From Thermoplasmata archaeon (GTDB taxonomy: Bacteria; Actinomycetota; Acidimicrobiia; Acidimicrobiales; Acidimicrobiaceae), in NCBI GenBank assembly GCA_021836665.1, contig JAKBHQ010000375.1, positions 1 to 8,385 on the forward strand: a stretch of 8,385 nt of DNA. The letters are read 5' to 3'. A program made the position numbers and the translations under genes. The notes beneath the pieces were generated by a model. It ran no database searches. It had not been told where the DNA came from and saw nothing but the letters and a program-made list of their open reading frames with translations. Shown piece after piece: positions 1 to 7,209 of this stretch. Each line of letters opens with the position of its first letter. Position 1 is the first letter of the stretch.

Positions 1-2
1 TC

Positions 3-278
3 AGAGCAACTTTGGATAGGTCAGCCACGCTAGCTGCAAACGTCACTACCTCGACTAGGCGAATTGAAATAACTCAGTTGGCCGCCCACAAGACGGTTAT
101 CAAGCACGTATCAAACTGGCTCGCCATCCTGTGGATTGCTGCGGATATTTTGGCTCTGGTGGCTGCCATAATGGCCAAAAAACGTACATCATTATGGTTC
201 CTGATACTCATTGCTTGCGTAATCTTTTCCTATCAAGCCTACGGACCCTTGGCCCAGCTCGTCCCACCTACCTGGTAG
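3..278 (+). CDS. C-terminal part of a small two-helix membrane protein (5' partial)
   Basis: The reading frame is open from the left edge to a TAG at 276-278, so the true start may lie outside the window. A TTG at 12 would give an 88-residue protein, but it has no purine-rich ribosome site I can see. Counting from that TTG, the first 30 or so residues are polar. Two hydrophobic segments follow, at about residues 35-54 and 60-78, separated by a short basic AKKRTS turn. The two helices and the K-R turn would put the turn in the cytoplasm. The tail after the second helix is short and ends in PPTW. I recognise no family. It is the only plus-strand gene besides the hydrolase-like gene and is separated from it by 490 bp, so a shared operon is unlikely. 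It could be the tail of a larger membrane protein or a small stand-alone one. Confidence 0.45.
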   Translation, partial: RATLDRSATLAANVTTSTRRIEITQLAAHKTVIKHVSNWLAILWIAADILALVAAIMAKKRTSLWFLILIACVIFSYQAYGPLAQLVPPTW

Positions 279-649
279 GGGGGTCTGGCTTACCGACACC
301 GATGACCAAGGGCAAGGCTCGGTTTCGAACCTCAATCGTGTCTCTCCTGGAATCGCCGCTAAAGCGCCATCTATAAAGGGCGCGAATGTCCAGAATTCCA
401 GTGGCTTACCACCTTGCCACACCCACCAGCGGCTCTTTAATACAAAACCGAAATAGCCCAGGCCGCGTATGTTCTCTTGTGCCTAGTGCGTCAAGAGGCC
501 CTATCGGGGAAAACTTGCCACATTTCTGCGAGGCCATGTTTCTGGGCGAATATCAAGACTCGACTGATGAGGCGCAGTAAGCGGACTTTCCCCCACTAAG
601 CGTAACTTTTTTGTGAGATTTATTCGCATTTTCCAGCACTTCCAGCGTT
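279..649. other. Stretch without a convincing gene
   Basis: Between the small membrane protein and the hairpin at 650 I see no ORF with coding character. The short frames on both strands here (386-580 on plus, 192-422 on minus) have low-complexity or random composition and no ribosome site. A short inverted repeat GCGCC/GGCGC (364-368 and 379-383, 10-nt loop) is present but has no T-run after it. No tRNA, rRNA or riboswitch core was recognised. Confidence 0.5.
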
Positions 650-686
650 TACTCGCCCGTATAACAGCACGTAGAGTATTTTTTTT
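650..686 (+). terminator. Weak hairpin followed by eight T's
   Basis: TACTC at 650-654 pairs with GAGTA at 674-678, and an inner CGT/ACG pair closes an 8-nt loop. Eight T's (679-686) follow directly. This has the form of a factor-independent terminator reading rightward, but the stem is short, AT-rich and interrupted. If real, it would end a transcript coming from the left and insulate the gene at 769, or act as a leader attenuator if that gene's promoter lies further left. The T-run could instead be an AT-rich promoter-upstream element. Confidence 0.3.
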
Positions 687-689
687 ATA

Positions 690-701
690 AAGTAATTACT
701 T
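690..701. promoter_or_regulatory. Perfect 12-bp palindrome AAGTAATTACTT, candidate operator
   Basis: The 12 bases read the same on both strands, with the centre between 695 and 696. The palindrome lies in the most AT-rich part of the upstream region, directly after a TATAAA (686-691), and 67 bp before the ATG at 769. Position and symmetry suit a dimeric transcription factor site for the hydrolase-like gene. No convincing -35 element accompanies it, so this remains a candidate. Confidence 0.35.
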
Positions 702-768
702 ACTGTGTCCGATACCTTCCTTAGTTGCCTTCAGTGAGTGTCAAGGCAGGGACAAAGGAGCCACTCGG

Positions 769-2055
769 ATGCGTAATCCCACCACACAGAGAAGATCTTT
801 ATCGGCTAGGAGGGCTTCGCTCTACGCCATCCGCCGCTCCCCGCGCGTCGCACTTGCCCTCGCCCTTGGTTCGATCGTCTTCGCCTTCCCGTCACTTACA
901 AATAGTGCAGTAGTCGGCTCCGCTGCCTCAAGTCACGTGTCGGTCGGACTACCAAAGTCGGCGAAGGCGGACTTCACTTACTCAACGTCCCTTAATGGGT
1001 CCGAGAATCTATTCCTGCAGGTTTCCTCCCTTGGACCCACATACTCCCCGGCAGAAGTATCCCAATGGCTCGCCGATATTTGCAATACCCCGACGACAGG
1101 CTCCCGCAACCTCGTACTGCAAGACATAGTCGACTCAAATGGGAATCTCAACACTAGCTACCTAGATGTGATAGTTCCTTACCTGCCAGGCGGATCGATA
1201 TCATGCTTCAACAAGGTCTTCGTCGGGACCTTCGGGCCGGTTTGGACAGGCACCGGGTCGATCTATACCAATGGCGTCGAGGATACCACCTTTACAACCA
1301 GCTACGTGAATACTTCCATACAGCTGGCCAATGAGTTCGTAAAAGCCTATCCACAAGTTCAAGTCAACTGGTACCTAACCTACGAAGCCGATCTAAACCA
1401 GCTCTATTACCCGACCGTTGAATCGGCATACGCATCGATGCTCAGCTCAGAGATGTCAGGCCTATCCGCTATCGATCCGAACGCACAGTTTCTATGGTCA
1501 CCTGGCTTTCTATACACCTACAGTGGATATTCCACGAACACCCTTGGAATGCAGGGCCTAGACAGTGAACTCGGTCAACTCTTTTCGAGTTTGAAGCAGG
1601 TCGGTCCTGGGCTAGGCACCCTCGATCTCCAGGACGAAATTGGCACGACTAACTGTTGGGGAAGCGGGGCGATGACCCCCAGTGACGCCGTCGGCTGGGC
1701 ACACTTTCTTCAGGGGGTATCGAACGCCCCACAAATAGACATGAATACGACCCTTTTCGATACCAATTGCACAACGGGTGGGCTGGTTCCGATCACCTCA
1801 AGCACGGCCCTAAACACCGAGTCGTACTATCTAAGTCAGTCCGTTGCACTTGGTGCCGCGTACGAAATGCGCTATTGGATAACCGAGAGCGGGTATCAGT
1901 TGAATCAAGCGGCTACGAACCCACCGACCGTGCTTCCCGCTACGACGACTTCGTCCGGGACTACGACTACCACGTCTGGCACGACTACCACGTCTGGCAC
2001 GACTACCACATCTGGCACGACTACACAGCCAGTTCATGGACACAAGAAGCACTAG
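769..2055 (+). CDS. Secreted TIM-barrel glycoside-hydrolase-like protein (DUF4434-like) with Thr-rich tail
   Basis: The ATG start is supported by AAAGGAG at 754-760, 8 nt upstream. The 428-residue product has an Arg-rich n-region (residues 8-26), a hydrophobic core (27-41) and a probable signal peptidase site near A47, so it is exported. The central part (about 70-385) looks like a barrel hydrolase. Segments WYLTYEADLN (201-210), FLWSPGFLY (241-249), LDLQDEIG (285-292) and QIDMNTTLFD (322-331) follow the order of strand-end motifs I associate with DUF4434-type glycoside-hydrolase-like domains. Acidic candidates are E206, D289, E290 and E373. Four cysteines (105, 146, 296, 334) could form disulfides. 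Residues 391-419 are a Thr/Ser/Gly linker with TTTTSG units, followed by the basic tail HGHKKH. There is no membrane anchor. It converges with the surface-polysaccharide genes, so trimming or binding their glycan is a reasonable guess. The fold call is moderate and the substrate is unknown. Confidence 0.8.
   Translation: MRNPTTQRRSLSARRASLYAIRRSPRVALALALGSIVFAFPSLTNSAVVGSAASSHVSVGLPKSAKADFTYSTSLNGSENLFLQVSSLGPTYSPAEVSQWLADICNTPTTGSRNLVLQDIVDSNGNLNTSYLDVIVPYLPGGSISCFNKVFVGTFGPVWTGTGSIYTNGVEDTTFTTSYVNTSIQLANEFVKAYPQVQVNWYLTYEADLNQLYYPTVESAYASMLSSEMSGLSAIDPNAQFLWSPGFLYTYSGYSTNTLGMQGLDSELGQLFSSLKQVGPGLGTLDLQDEIGTTNCWGSGAMTPSDAVGWAHFLQGVSNAPQIDMNTTLFDTNCTTGGLVPITSSTALNTESYYLSQSVALGAAYEMRYWITESGYQLNQAATNPPTVLPATTTSSGTTTTTSGTTTTSGTTTTSGTTTQPVHGHKKH
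1963..2024 (+). repeat. 18-bp in-frame tandem repeat, three copies plus a partial one
   Basis: The unit ACGACTACCACGTCTGGC occurs at 1963-1980 and 1981-1998 without change and at 1999-2016 with one G-to-A change. The first 8 bases recur at 2017-2024. Each unit encodes TTTTSG in frame, building the Thr-rich linker near the C terminus of the hydrolase-like protein. Near-identity at DNA level implies recent slippage or duplication, so copy number probably varies between strains. Thr runs of this kind are often O-glycosylated in actinobacterial secreted proteins. Confidence 0.9.
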
Positions 2056-2071
2056 AGATGTACTTGGCTCG

Positions 2072-2107
2072 CCCTCACCAGATGGATCCCACCCCAACTG
2101 GTGAGGG
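2072..2107. terminator. Perfect 10-bp hairpin between convergent genes
   Basis: CCCTCACCAG (2072-2081) and CTGGTGAGGG (2098-2107) are exact inverse complements around a 16-nt loop. The hairpin lies 16 bp after the plus-strand stop (2055) and 13 bp beyond the minus-strand stop (2121), exactly where two transcripts collide. Neither side carries a T-run, so it is not a textbook intrinsic terminator. It may be a bidirectional, Rho-assisted or 3'-end-protecting structure. Confidence 0.55.
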
Positions 2108-2120
2108 ATAGTCGTTCACG

Positions 2121-3224
2121 CTAGGAAACTGCTCCCTGTCCAACGTGCAGAGAGATTACCTGACCTTTGGCATCTCCCAACTCACAACGCCCCACTCCAG
2201 TGCAACTAAGCGCTGTGAATTTCAAGTCAGATATACCAGTTGAAATCGTGCGCCAGGATCCGCCGTCGAACACTGCAACCTCGGCGTTTCCTCCCGCTGC
2301 TACGCACCATCGACTGGAGAGGCAACTAAGGGAAACTAACCGACCCGTAATCACCCTCACTGGGTTCGTCCAGGATGCTCCATTCCAAATCATCGTTCGA
2401 CCTTCGTTATCGGAGAGCATACAGAAACCTGCGGTAACGCAGCTGATTGCGGTGGGAAGGCCACTCGGATCGGCGGCTATCGGCTTGGTCCAAAACGAAC
2501 CATTCCAAAATGAGACTCCACCTCCAGCCGCTGCACAGAAGTTCGCCGCAGCGCAGCTTATAGAAACTGCGCTCCCCCATGCATTAAATGCCTCAGACCA
2601 CGCGCCGTTCCGGAAGAGGAAACCGTCTCCCACGGCGTCAATTGCCAGACAACTCCCAGTAGGACTACAGCCAATCGCCGCTATCGGCTGTGCACCAGGA
2701 ATCCTCGATGGAGTCGACCAGGCATTTCCGCTAAAAACCGACAAACTCGAATCGGCGAGCTCTCCGATACAGATCTTGATTGAAAAACAATCGACCGTCG
2801 GATGAACGACCCCGGAGGGTGCTGGCATGCTAGCCGATGATCGAAGTGATATAGTCCAACTCTGACCGTTGAATTCATACATCGTTCCGTCGCCCGAGGC
2901 AGCCATACAGAAGCTTCTCGAAACACAAGACAGTGCTTCTATAGGGCCCTTAGCCACCTCTACCGGTTTGCTAAACGAATAACCTGGATTCAACCTCCGA
3001 TGCTGGGCCACTGAAGTCGTAGTCGAAGATGCGCTTGTTTGCGAATTACACCCCGCCACCAAAATGGAAAGAGCAAGCAGACTCACACGAGTAATTAACA
3101 GCGGCCTTAGGTCTTTGAGCACTTTTATTGGTCTCGAGGTCGAAACAGAGTCAGACCATTCCGCTAACTTGAAGGCCTCAATATTGCGAGAGACTTTCAG
3201 CCGGGTTTGTTCACCAGGGGACAT
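2121..3224 (-). CDS. Lipoprotein with seven C-x5-C repeats, predicted seven-bladed beta-propeller
   Basis: The 367-residue product has a hydrophobic stretch ending in LVAGC at residues 55-59, a lipobox, so C59 should be lipidated and the protein held on the outer face of the membrane. After a Ser/Thr linker (61-72) come seven repeats of about 38-46 residues. Each opens with a cysteine pair six positions apart: C100/106, C146/152, C186/192, C224/230, C262/268, C301/307 and C341/347. Most carry a later NG-x-x-W motif (FWNGSFWT at 239-246, WNGASWT at 280-286). Seven units of this size fit one closed propeller with a disulfide per blade. The repeat matches a pattern common in Actinobacteria, whose function I do not know. 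The start is 15 bp beyond the previous stop, so the gene is probably co-transcribed with the GT-C gene. The ATG leaves an unusually long 50-residue lead before the lipobox region; a GTG at residue 35 would give a normal 25-residue signal peptide. Confidence 0.85.
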   Translation of the reverse strand: MSPGEQTRLKVSRNIEAFKLAEWSDSVSTSRPIKVLKDLRPLLITRVSLLALSILVAGCNSQTSASSTTTSVAQHRRLNPGYSFSKPVEVAKGPIEALSCVSRSFCMAASGDGTMYEFNGQSWTISLRSSASMPAPSGVVHPTVDCFSIKICIGELADSSLSVFSGNAWSTPSRIPGAQPIAAIGCSPTGSCLAIDAVGDGFLFRNGAWSEAFNAWGSAVSISCAAANFCAAAGGGVSFWNGSFWTKPIAADPSGLPTAISCVTAGFCMLSDNEGRTMIWNGASWTNPVRVITGRLVSLSCLSSRWCVAAGGNAEVAVFDGGSWRTISTGISDLKFTALSCTGVGRCELGDAKGQVISLHVGQGAVS

Positions 3225-3231
3225 GAATTCA

Positions 3232-3235
3232 CTCC
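3232..3235 (-). promoter_or_regulatory. Ribosome binding site supporting the ATG start at 3224
   Basis: Read on the minus strand, GGAG lies 7 nt before the ATG at 3224 and just after the TAG of the preceding gene (3239-3241). This favours the long form of the lipoprotein over the internal GTG at residue 35, which is preceded by an A-rich, G-poor stretch with no such site. It also suggests translational coupling to the GT-C gene. Confidence 0.55.
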
Positions 3236-3238
3236 GAG

Positions 3239-5638
3239 CTAATTTAACGGCACATATTGGGGAGTAAACGGCTTAGTCGCCGCTGGAACCAGTAGTGTCG
3301 AACCGACATATCCTCCCGTCTGACGGACAAAATACTGGGCATCCGACGGAGGATTCACGATATTAAAGGTGACATACCCTCCAGAATCTGTCGTGGATTC
3401 CATTACTGGTCGGTATGAGTTAGCGGTAGTTGGAACGCCTTGTTTGCCTTGGTATAGATGCACCACGAGTCCCCCAGCCGCTCCGCAAGAATCAGTCAAC
3501 CTCGCTGTCACGACAAAATCTTTTGTTGCTGAAATAGTGTATTTGACTAGGGAGAAATTCGGATTCCCGCAGGCATTCCACTTGCCAAGCTCAAAGAGAT
3601 TCTGTCCGCCGATCGGCCCACCCTTGGTGAGCGGCCGGAAATCCTCAATATCCTGGGTGATACCACGGTAAAGCTTTTCATCGGTGACGGTAGGGCCGAG
3701 GAGTAGGTACCTTGCTCCGGCGGCAATCATCGCAGCCTTGACTCCTCCAGGGGTAAATGAGGAGTTCAGCCTTACCAGCGACCTGCTCAATTTCACCCCG
3801 ACCAATGGATAGGTAAACATAGGGGAGTCATACCCCGAAAATGCGAGGGTTGATCCGGCTGGAACTAGCCTCGATAGCTCCTGATACTGGGGCCACGGCT
3901 CTAACACCTTTTCCCCGTCTCCAGTAGCAACAACGTGGAGAATCTGGGAAAAGCTCGCATACTCGAAGGAACCGTTACTCTTCACAATCGCATAGGTGGT
4001 AGGGCTCGAAGCCCAGTAAATCGTGAGCGCCATGGAAGCCACTGCGATCACCTCGACCAGCACACCGAGATACTTCCAGCCGGCATAAAGATTACTAAGC
4101 CGGGTAATGATATAAGCCATACAGGCGCAACCCACCAACATCAACGAGACGCTATAACGGGCCATCCAGGCGGCATGGCTAGAAATCAGCAACCCGACGA
4201 CAGGCACAACAATAGCCAGAACGAAGTCCCTCCTAGGCGAAGAGATATCCTCTGGCATCGACTGAGAAGGGATAACGATGAACCTTTGCCCCTTTGTTCC
4301 CCCTTTCCGGGACTTTCTCCAGAGCAAACAAATGGCGACCACCGAGCAGGGGAGCAAAACCACCAACCATTGCAAGCCAAAACCCCCTGGCCGCTGGTCA
4401 TAGGCGTAACTATGGCGGTGAAGATCAAATAGCCAAGACAGGACCGCCTGACCCAGGAATCCGCCCCAGGCATGGGAGATGCTTGAGGGAAGATTTGACC
4501 CAATGATCAAGCTCTGAACCGTTCCGTAACCATGAAATCCCAAAATAGATATGGGGTAAAAGGGATTCTTCCAGGTTATCCAGGTACGAACGTACCAGAA
4601 CCCACCAATAGCGGCCATAGGAAGGGCCAACTGCAGAAATGAAAACGAAAAACGCACGGAGCGCCCCGCCCTCGCCGCCCTCACATATTGCCACAGACCG
4701 ATCAGGCCTACTAATCCGGCTATGACCAAATTGTCGCTCTTCACCCCCGCTGCGAGTCCAGCAGAACAACCCGCCAAAAATAGGTAACCCCCGATCCGGT
4801 CACTTCCTGAATCCCCTTGTTGGCGGGCTTTGTAGGCCGTTAGCACAAAATAGAGTGCGGTCACTGCGGCTACTCCGGCTGCGATGTCGACATAGGAGGT
4901 GGCTATCTGCAAAAAAATGGTCGGGAGCGAGACAAAGATAAGGGCCGCAAAGATGCTTGCGAGCTTTGAAGCCCTAAGTTCGCGAGCCAAAGCGACCACA
5001 CAGAGCGCCCCCATCGCAACGAAAGGAAGATTGCTAAGATCTGCGTAGCTAAGAGAATGAAAAAATGTACCCACCCAGGCGGTAATTGCCTCTTGATCAG
5101 CTGGATAGGTGTCGGCAAAGATGCTCTGGTCCGAATGCACAATGGCACGGTGCTGGATCCAGGTCGCTGGACCAATTAGATGGTAAGTGAGGGTATCGAA
5201 GGAGGTCGGCGGGAGCCTGACTGCGAGAAGCACCTGCCAGACAACTTCAGCGACAACAATAAGTCCTACCAGAAGTAGAAAAGGGTGGCGCCAAATCCGA
5301 AGCGCTCCTGCGCCGAAGGCCCTCGTTTGAAGCTTCAACTCCGCAATTACACGCTTCGATCTCTCTGAACTCTCCGTTACTAAGTAGACCTCGGCGAATG
5401 AAAAAATAGCAGCGGCAGCGATTAACCCTCCTGGCTCCAAAAGGTGCGCCAAAACGCCACAAAGTAGAGTCTCGATTATCGTCTGTGCCAGCAGCACGAC
5501 AAGCCAACCTAGCACAAGGTCAACCCTGCGCCTCACCTGGAGACTCGCAACCACAAACAGCGTCCCGAGTAGGTTAAATATGGTTGCTACGACAAAGATC
5601 CATGTGCCAGTCAGAAAGTGCACGGCCCTCCGCCCCAA
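3239..5638 (-). CDS. GT-C-type polytopic membrane glycosyltransferase with C-terminal Ig-like domain
   Basis: The 799-residue product has about 14 hydrophobic helices up to residue 543, then a roughly 255-residue extracytoplasmic part. Typical GT-C/GT39-like signs are FDTLTYHL (147-154) in the loop after helix 4, with D148 the likely catalytic acid; YPADQE (178-183); SYVDIAAG (248-255); KNPFYPI (357-363); and MARYSV (492-497). Such enzymes move a sugar from a polyprenyl-phosphate donor to an acceptor outside the membrane. Three extra helices (11-88) precede the usual core. The last part, about 690-787, looks like an Ig-like or carboxypeptidase-regulatory-like beta-sandwich: TDSGGYVTFNI (750-760), with C690 and C718 a possible disulfide. 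The start is TTG, preceded only by a weak GGGG; a GTG five codons later has a GGAGG placed rather close. It begins 199 bp after the GT2 gene and is followed at 14 bp by the propeller lipoprotein. Donor and acceptor cannot be read from sequence. Confidence 0.85.
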   Translation of the reverse strand: MGRRAVHFLTGTWIFVVATIFNLLGTLFVVASLQVRRRVDLVLGWLVVLLAQTIIETLLCGVLAHLLEPGGLIAAAAIFSFAEVYLVTESSERSKRVIAELKLQTRAFGAGALRIWRHPFLLLVGLIVVAEVVWQVLLAVRLPPTSFDTLTYHLIGPATWIQHRAIVHSDQSIFADTYPADQEAITAWVGTFFHSLSYADLSNLPFVAMGALCVVALARELRASKLASIFAALIFVSLPTIFLQIATSYVDIAAGVAAVTALYFVLTAYKARQQGDSGSDRIGGYLFLAGCSAGLAAGVKSDNLVIAGLVGLIGLWQYVRAARAGRSVRFSFSFLQLALPMAAIGGFWYVRTWITWKNPFYPISILGFHGYGTVQSLIIGSNLPSSISHAWGGFLGQAVLSWLFDLHRHSYAYDQRPGGFGLQWLVVLLPCSVVAICLLWRKSRKGGTKGQRFIVIPSQSMPEDISSPRRDFVLAIVVPVVGLLISSHAAWMARYSVSLMLVGCACMAYIITRLSNLYAGWKYLGVLVEVIAVASMALTIYWASSPTTYAIVKSNGSFEYASFSQILHVVATGDGEKVLEPWPQYQELSRLVPAGSTLAFSGYDSPMFTYPLVGVKLSRSLVRLNSSFTPGGVKAAMIAAGARYLLLGPTVTDEKLYRGITQDIEDFRPLTKGGPIGGQNLFELGKWNACGNPNFSLVKYTISATKDFVVTARLTDSCGAAGGLVVHLYQGKQGVPTTANSYRPVMESTTDSGGYVTFNIVNPPSDAQYFVRQTGGYVGSTLLVPAATKPFTPQYVPLN

Positions 5639-5764
5639 AAACGCCCCAGAGAGAAATTCCCTTCTGAACAGGCAAATCCCAACGAAAATGATAACAAAGC
5701 GGCCTATCGCCTTTTAGTCGACCACCCGGGATCATCGAACCCAATCGGACACACGCCAAGGACC

Positions 5765-5794
5765 ATCATATTGAAGTCCTAACCGACTAATCAA
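5765..5794 (-). promoter_or_regulatory. Candidate promoter for the GT-C/lipoprotein pair
   Basis: On the minus strand TTGATT (5794-5789) and TATGAT (5770-5765) are separated by 18 bp, close to a housekeeping sigma consensus. It sits in the 199-bp gap before the GT-C gene and predicts transcription from about 5758, with a leader of some 120 nt. An imperfect inverted repeat (TTGAAGTC at 5771-5778, GACTAATCAA at 5785-5794) fills the spacer and the -35 box, so a repressor could act here. Confidence 0.4.
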
Positions 5795-5837
5795 GCGATC
5801 TAGTCAAGATACCTATTAGGAGGACCCTATCTATCCA

Positions 5838-7184
5838 CTACTTCCCTACCGCCGCAGTAGTGGTCGATTCCACAGATCGGTTAGTCTTGGCCCATCCGCC
5901 TTTTCCGATGATCATCCTACCGACGGCACGCCATGCGGCAATATATCCTACAAAGTTCCAAATGATCATCAGATGCCCGAGCAGAAGGGCGTATAGGACT
6001 GAAACCGACCGCGTTCTCCTGGAATAGGTCAGTCCCACGAGGATGTTTGGTAGAAAAGATAGCACATACCACATCACCCCGTAGGCCACCTGCCACGGTA
6101 TCGAACCCAAACCCTGGGCAAAAATATTACGACCGTTTCCAAATATAAGTTCGTAAAACACCCACTGCTGAAGAATCGACCAGGGAAGGACTATCACCCA
6201 CGGTACGAGGAGGTATGCGGTCACCTCTAGAAGCGCCGTCTGGCTGACATTAGTTGACCTCCAAAGCGACGGCAGTCGACGGATGCTCATCATGTGGCCC
6301 TGATACCATCTCGTCCTTTGACGAAGTAACTGCCCGTAGTGCTCAACTGCCTGTTGATCCACGAACGCATCCCCAACGGTGGTTATCCGCCAGCCCCGCT
6401 CAATTAGTCGAATTCCTAAATCGAGGTCTTCGGTCAGGGAGTCCGACCATGGATCTCCCCCGAGGCCCTCCAAGGCAATAAGCCTTGTGAACTGGGCATT
6501 TCCTCCCAGGCTGACGGTTCCACTGACCGTGCGGGCAAACTGCGACATCGCAGAGATCATCCAGAATTCGACATCTTGAAACTTAGTTATCAGTTTCGAT
6601 CGGTTTCTAATCCGAACTATTAGCTGAACCCCGCCTATTCGTTCGCTCTTGAAACCGCGCAGAGCTGCCCCGAGTCCACCTTTGCTCATCCGACCGTCGG
6701 CATCCATCACGCCGATTATCACAGAATCATGGTCAATCTGAAGATCGTCTACTTCATTCAAAACCGCCTGATAGCCGGAATTGAGGGCGGCTCCCTTTCC
6801 CAATCTCGCATTGGGCAGTTCCCGTCGGACTATTTTGATCCTGTCCAAAGCGGACAACTCCAATGCCGCTCGATAGGCTGCGTCGCCGGTTCCATCATCA
6901 GATGCGTCATCGACGACGATTACTCGACCATTGGTCTCACTCAGTAGGTAGTGGACAGTAGCCCCAATTACGAGCTCCTCGTTCAGACAGGGAACGATAA
7001 AGAAGGTAACTTTGTCGCTCTCCTCATCTGCAAATTCTGTCAAATTCTCGACGTTCTCTTGGTTAGAGAGCCGTCCTCCGGAGGCCCTCCTATTCGCCCT
7101 AACTCCCAGAAATATGGAGATGAAAAAGTAAGGCATCGCAACGGCAAGGACCACTTGGGAAAGGGTAATAAAGACCACGTTCAT
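5838..7184 (-). CDS. Processive family 2 membrane glycosyltransferase
   Basis: The 448-residue product starts with one membrane segment (about 3-28), then a cytosolic GT-A domain (58-300), then about four C-terminal helices (318-415). All four marks of processive GT2 enzymes (cellulose-, hyaluronan- and PgaC/IcaA-type synthases) are present: VVDDAS (90-95, nucleotide-binding D92/D93), MDADG (160-164, DxD), TED (251-253, catalytic base D253) and QRTRW (289-293, acceptor site). The end, GKGGWAKTNR (427-436), is also typical. It therefore probably polymerises or extends a beta-linked sugar chain from a nucleotide-sugar and threads it through the membrane; which sugar is not visible. The ATG is preceded by GAAGG at 9 nt. 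It starts 25 bp after the exosortase gene. Length and neighbour recall the GT2 found beside XrtG exosortases of Gram-positive bacteria. No clear terminator follows, so reading into the GT-C gene is possible. Confidence 0.93.
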   Translation of the reverse strand: MNVVFITLSQVVLAVAMPYFFISIFLGVRANRRASGGRLSNQENVENLTEFADEESDKVTFFIVPCLNEELVIGATVHYLLSETNGRVIVVDDASDDGTGDAAYRAALELSALDRIKIVRRELPNARLGKGAALNSGYQAVLNEVDDLQIDHDSVIIGVMDADGRMSKGGLGAALRGFKSERIGGVQLIVRIRNRSKLITKFQDVEFWMISAMSQFARTVSGTVSLGGNAQFTRLIALEGLGGDPWSDSLTEDLDLGIRLIERGWRITTVGDAFVDQQAVEHYGQLLRQRTRWYQGHMMSIRRLPSLWRSTNVSQTALLEVTAYLLVPWVIVLPWSILQQWVFYELIFGNGRNIFAQGLGSIPWQVAYGVMWYVLSFLPNILVGLTYSRRTRSVSVLYALLLGHLMIIWNFVGYIAAWRAVGRMIIGKGGWAKTNRSVESTTTAAVGK

Positions 7185-7209
7185 CCGGGGCGGCCTTCGG
7201 ATCTAGCAA

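Noticed and set aside
318..340. GGTTTCGAACC, resembling a tRNA T-arm
   Set aside because: The flanking bases do not complete a 5-bp T stem, and no acceptor, D or anticodon arms can be placed upstream.
565..571. CTGATGA, resembling the conserved core of a hammerhead ribozyme
   Set aside because: The required GAAA after a stem II is missing in the following bases and no flanking stems I or III can be formed.
386..580. 64-codon plus-strand ORF in the upstream gap
   Set aside because: There is no ribosome site, no hydrophobic or domain signal, and the composition looks random.
1963..2024. Possible CRISPR-like array
   Set aside because: The repeats are directly adjacent with no spacers and are in frame within a coding sequence.
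1767..2111. 114-codon plus-strand ORF with a repeated HDYHVW motif
   Set aside because: The periodicity is the 18-bp repeat of the hydrolase-like gene read in another frame; there is no ribosome site.
2167..2805. 212-codon plus-strand ORF
   Set aside because: It is antisense to the seven-repeat lipoprotein, whose periodic cysteines, lipobox and ribosome site make the minus strand the coding one. The plus-strand product has no domain or signal.
3935..4432. 165-codon plus-strand ORF
   Set aside because: It lies opposite the helices and loops of the GT-C enzyme; its product is a polar, His/Pro-rich sequence typical of an antisense shadow.
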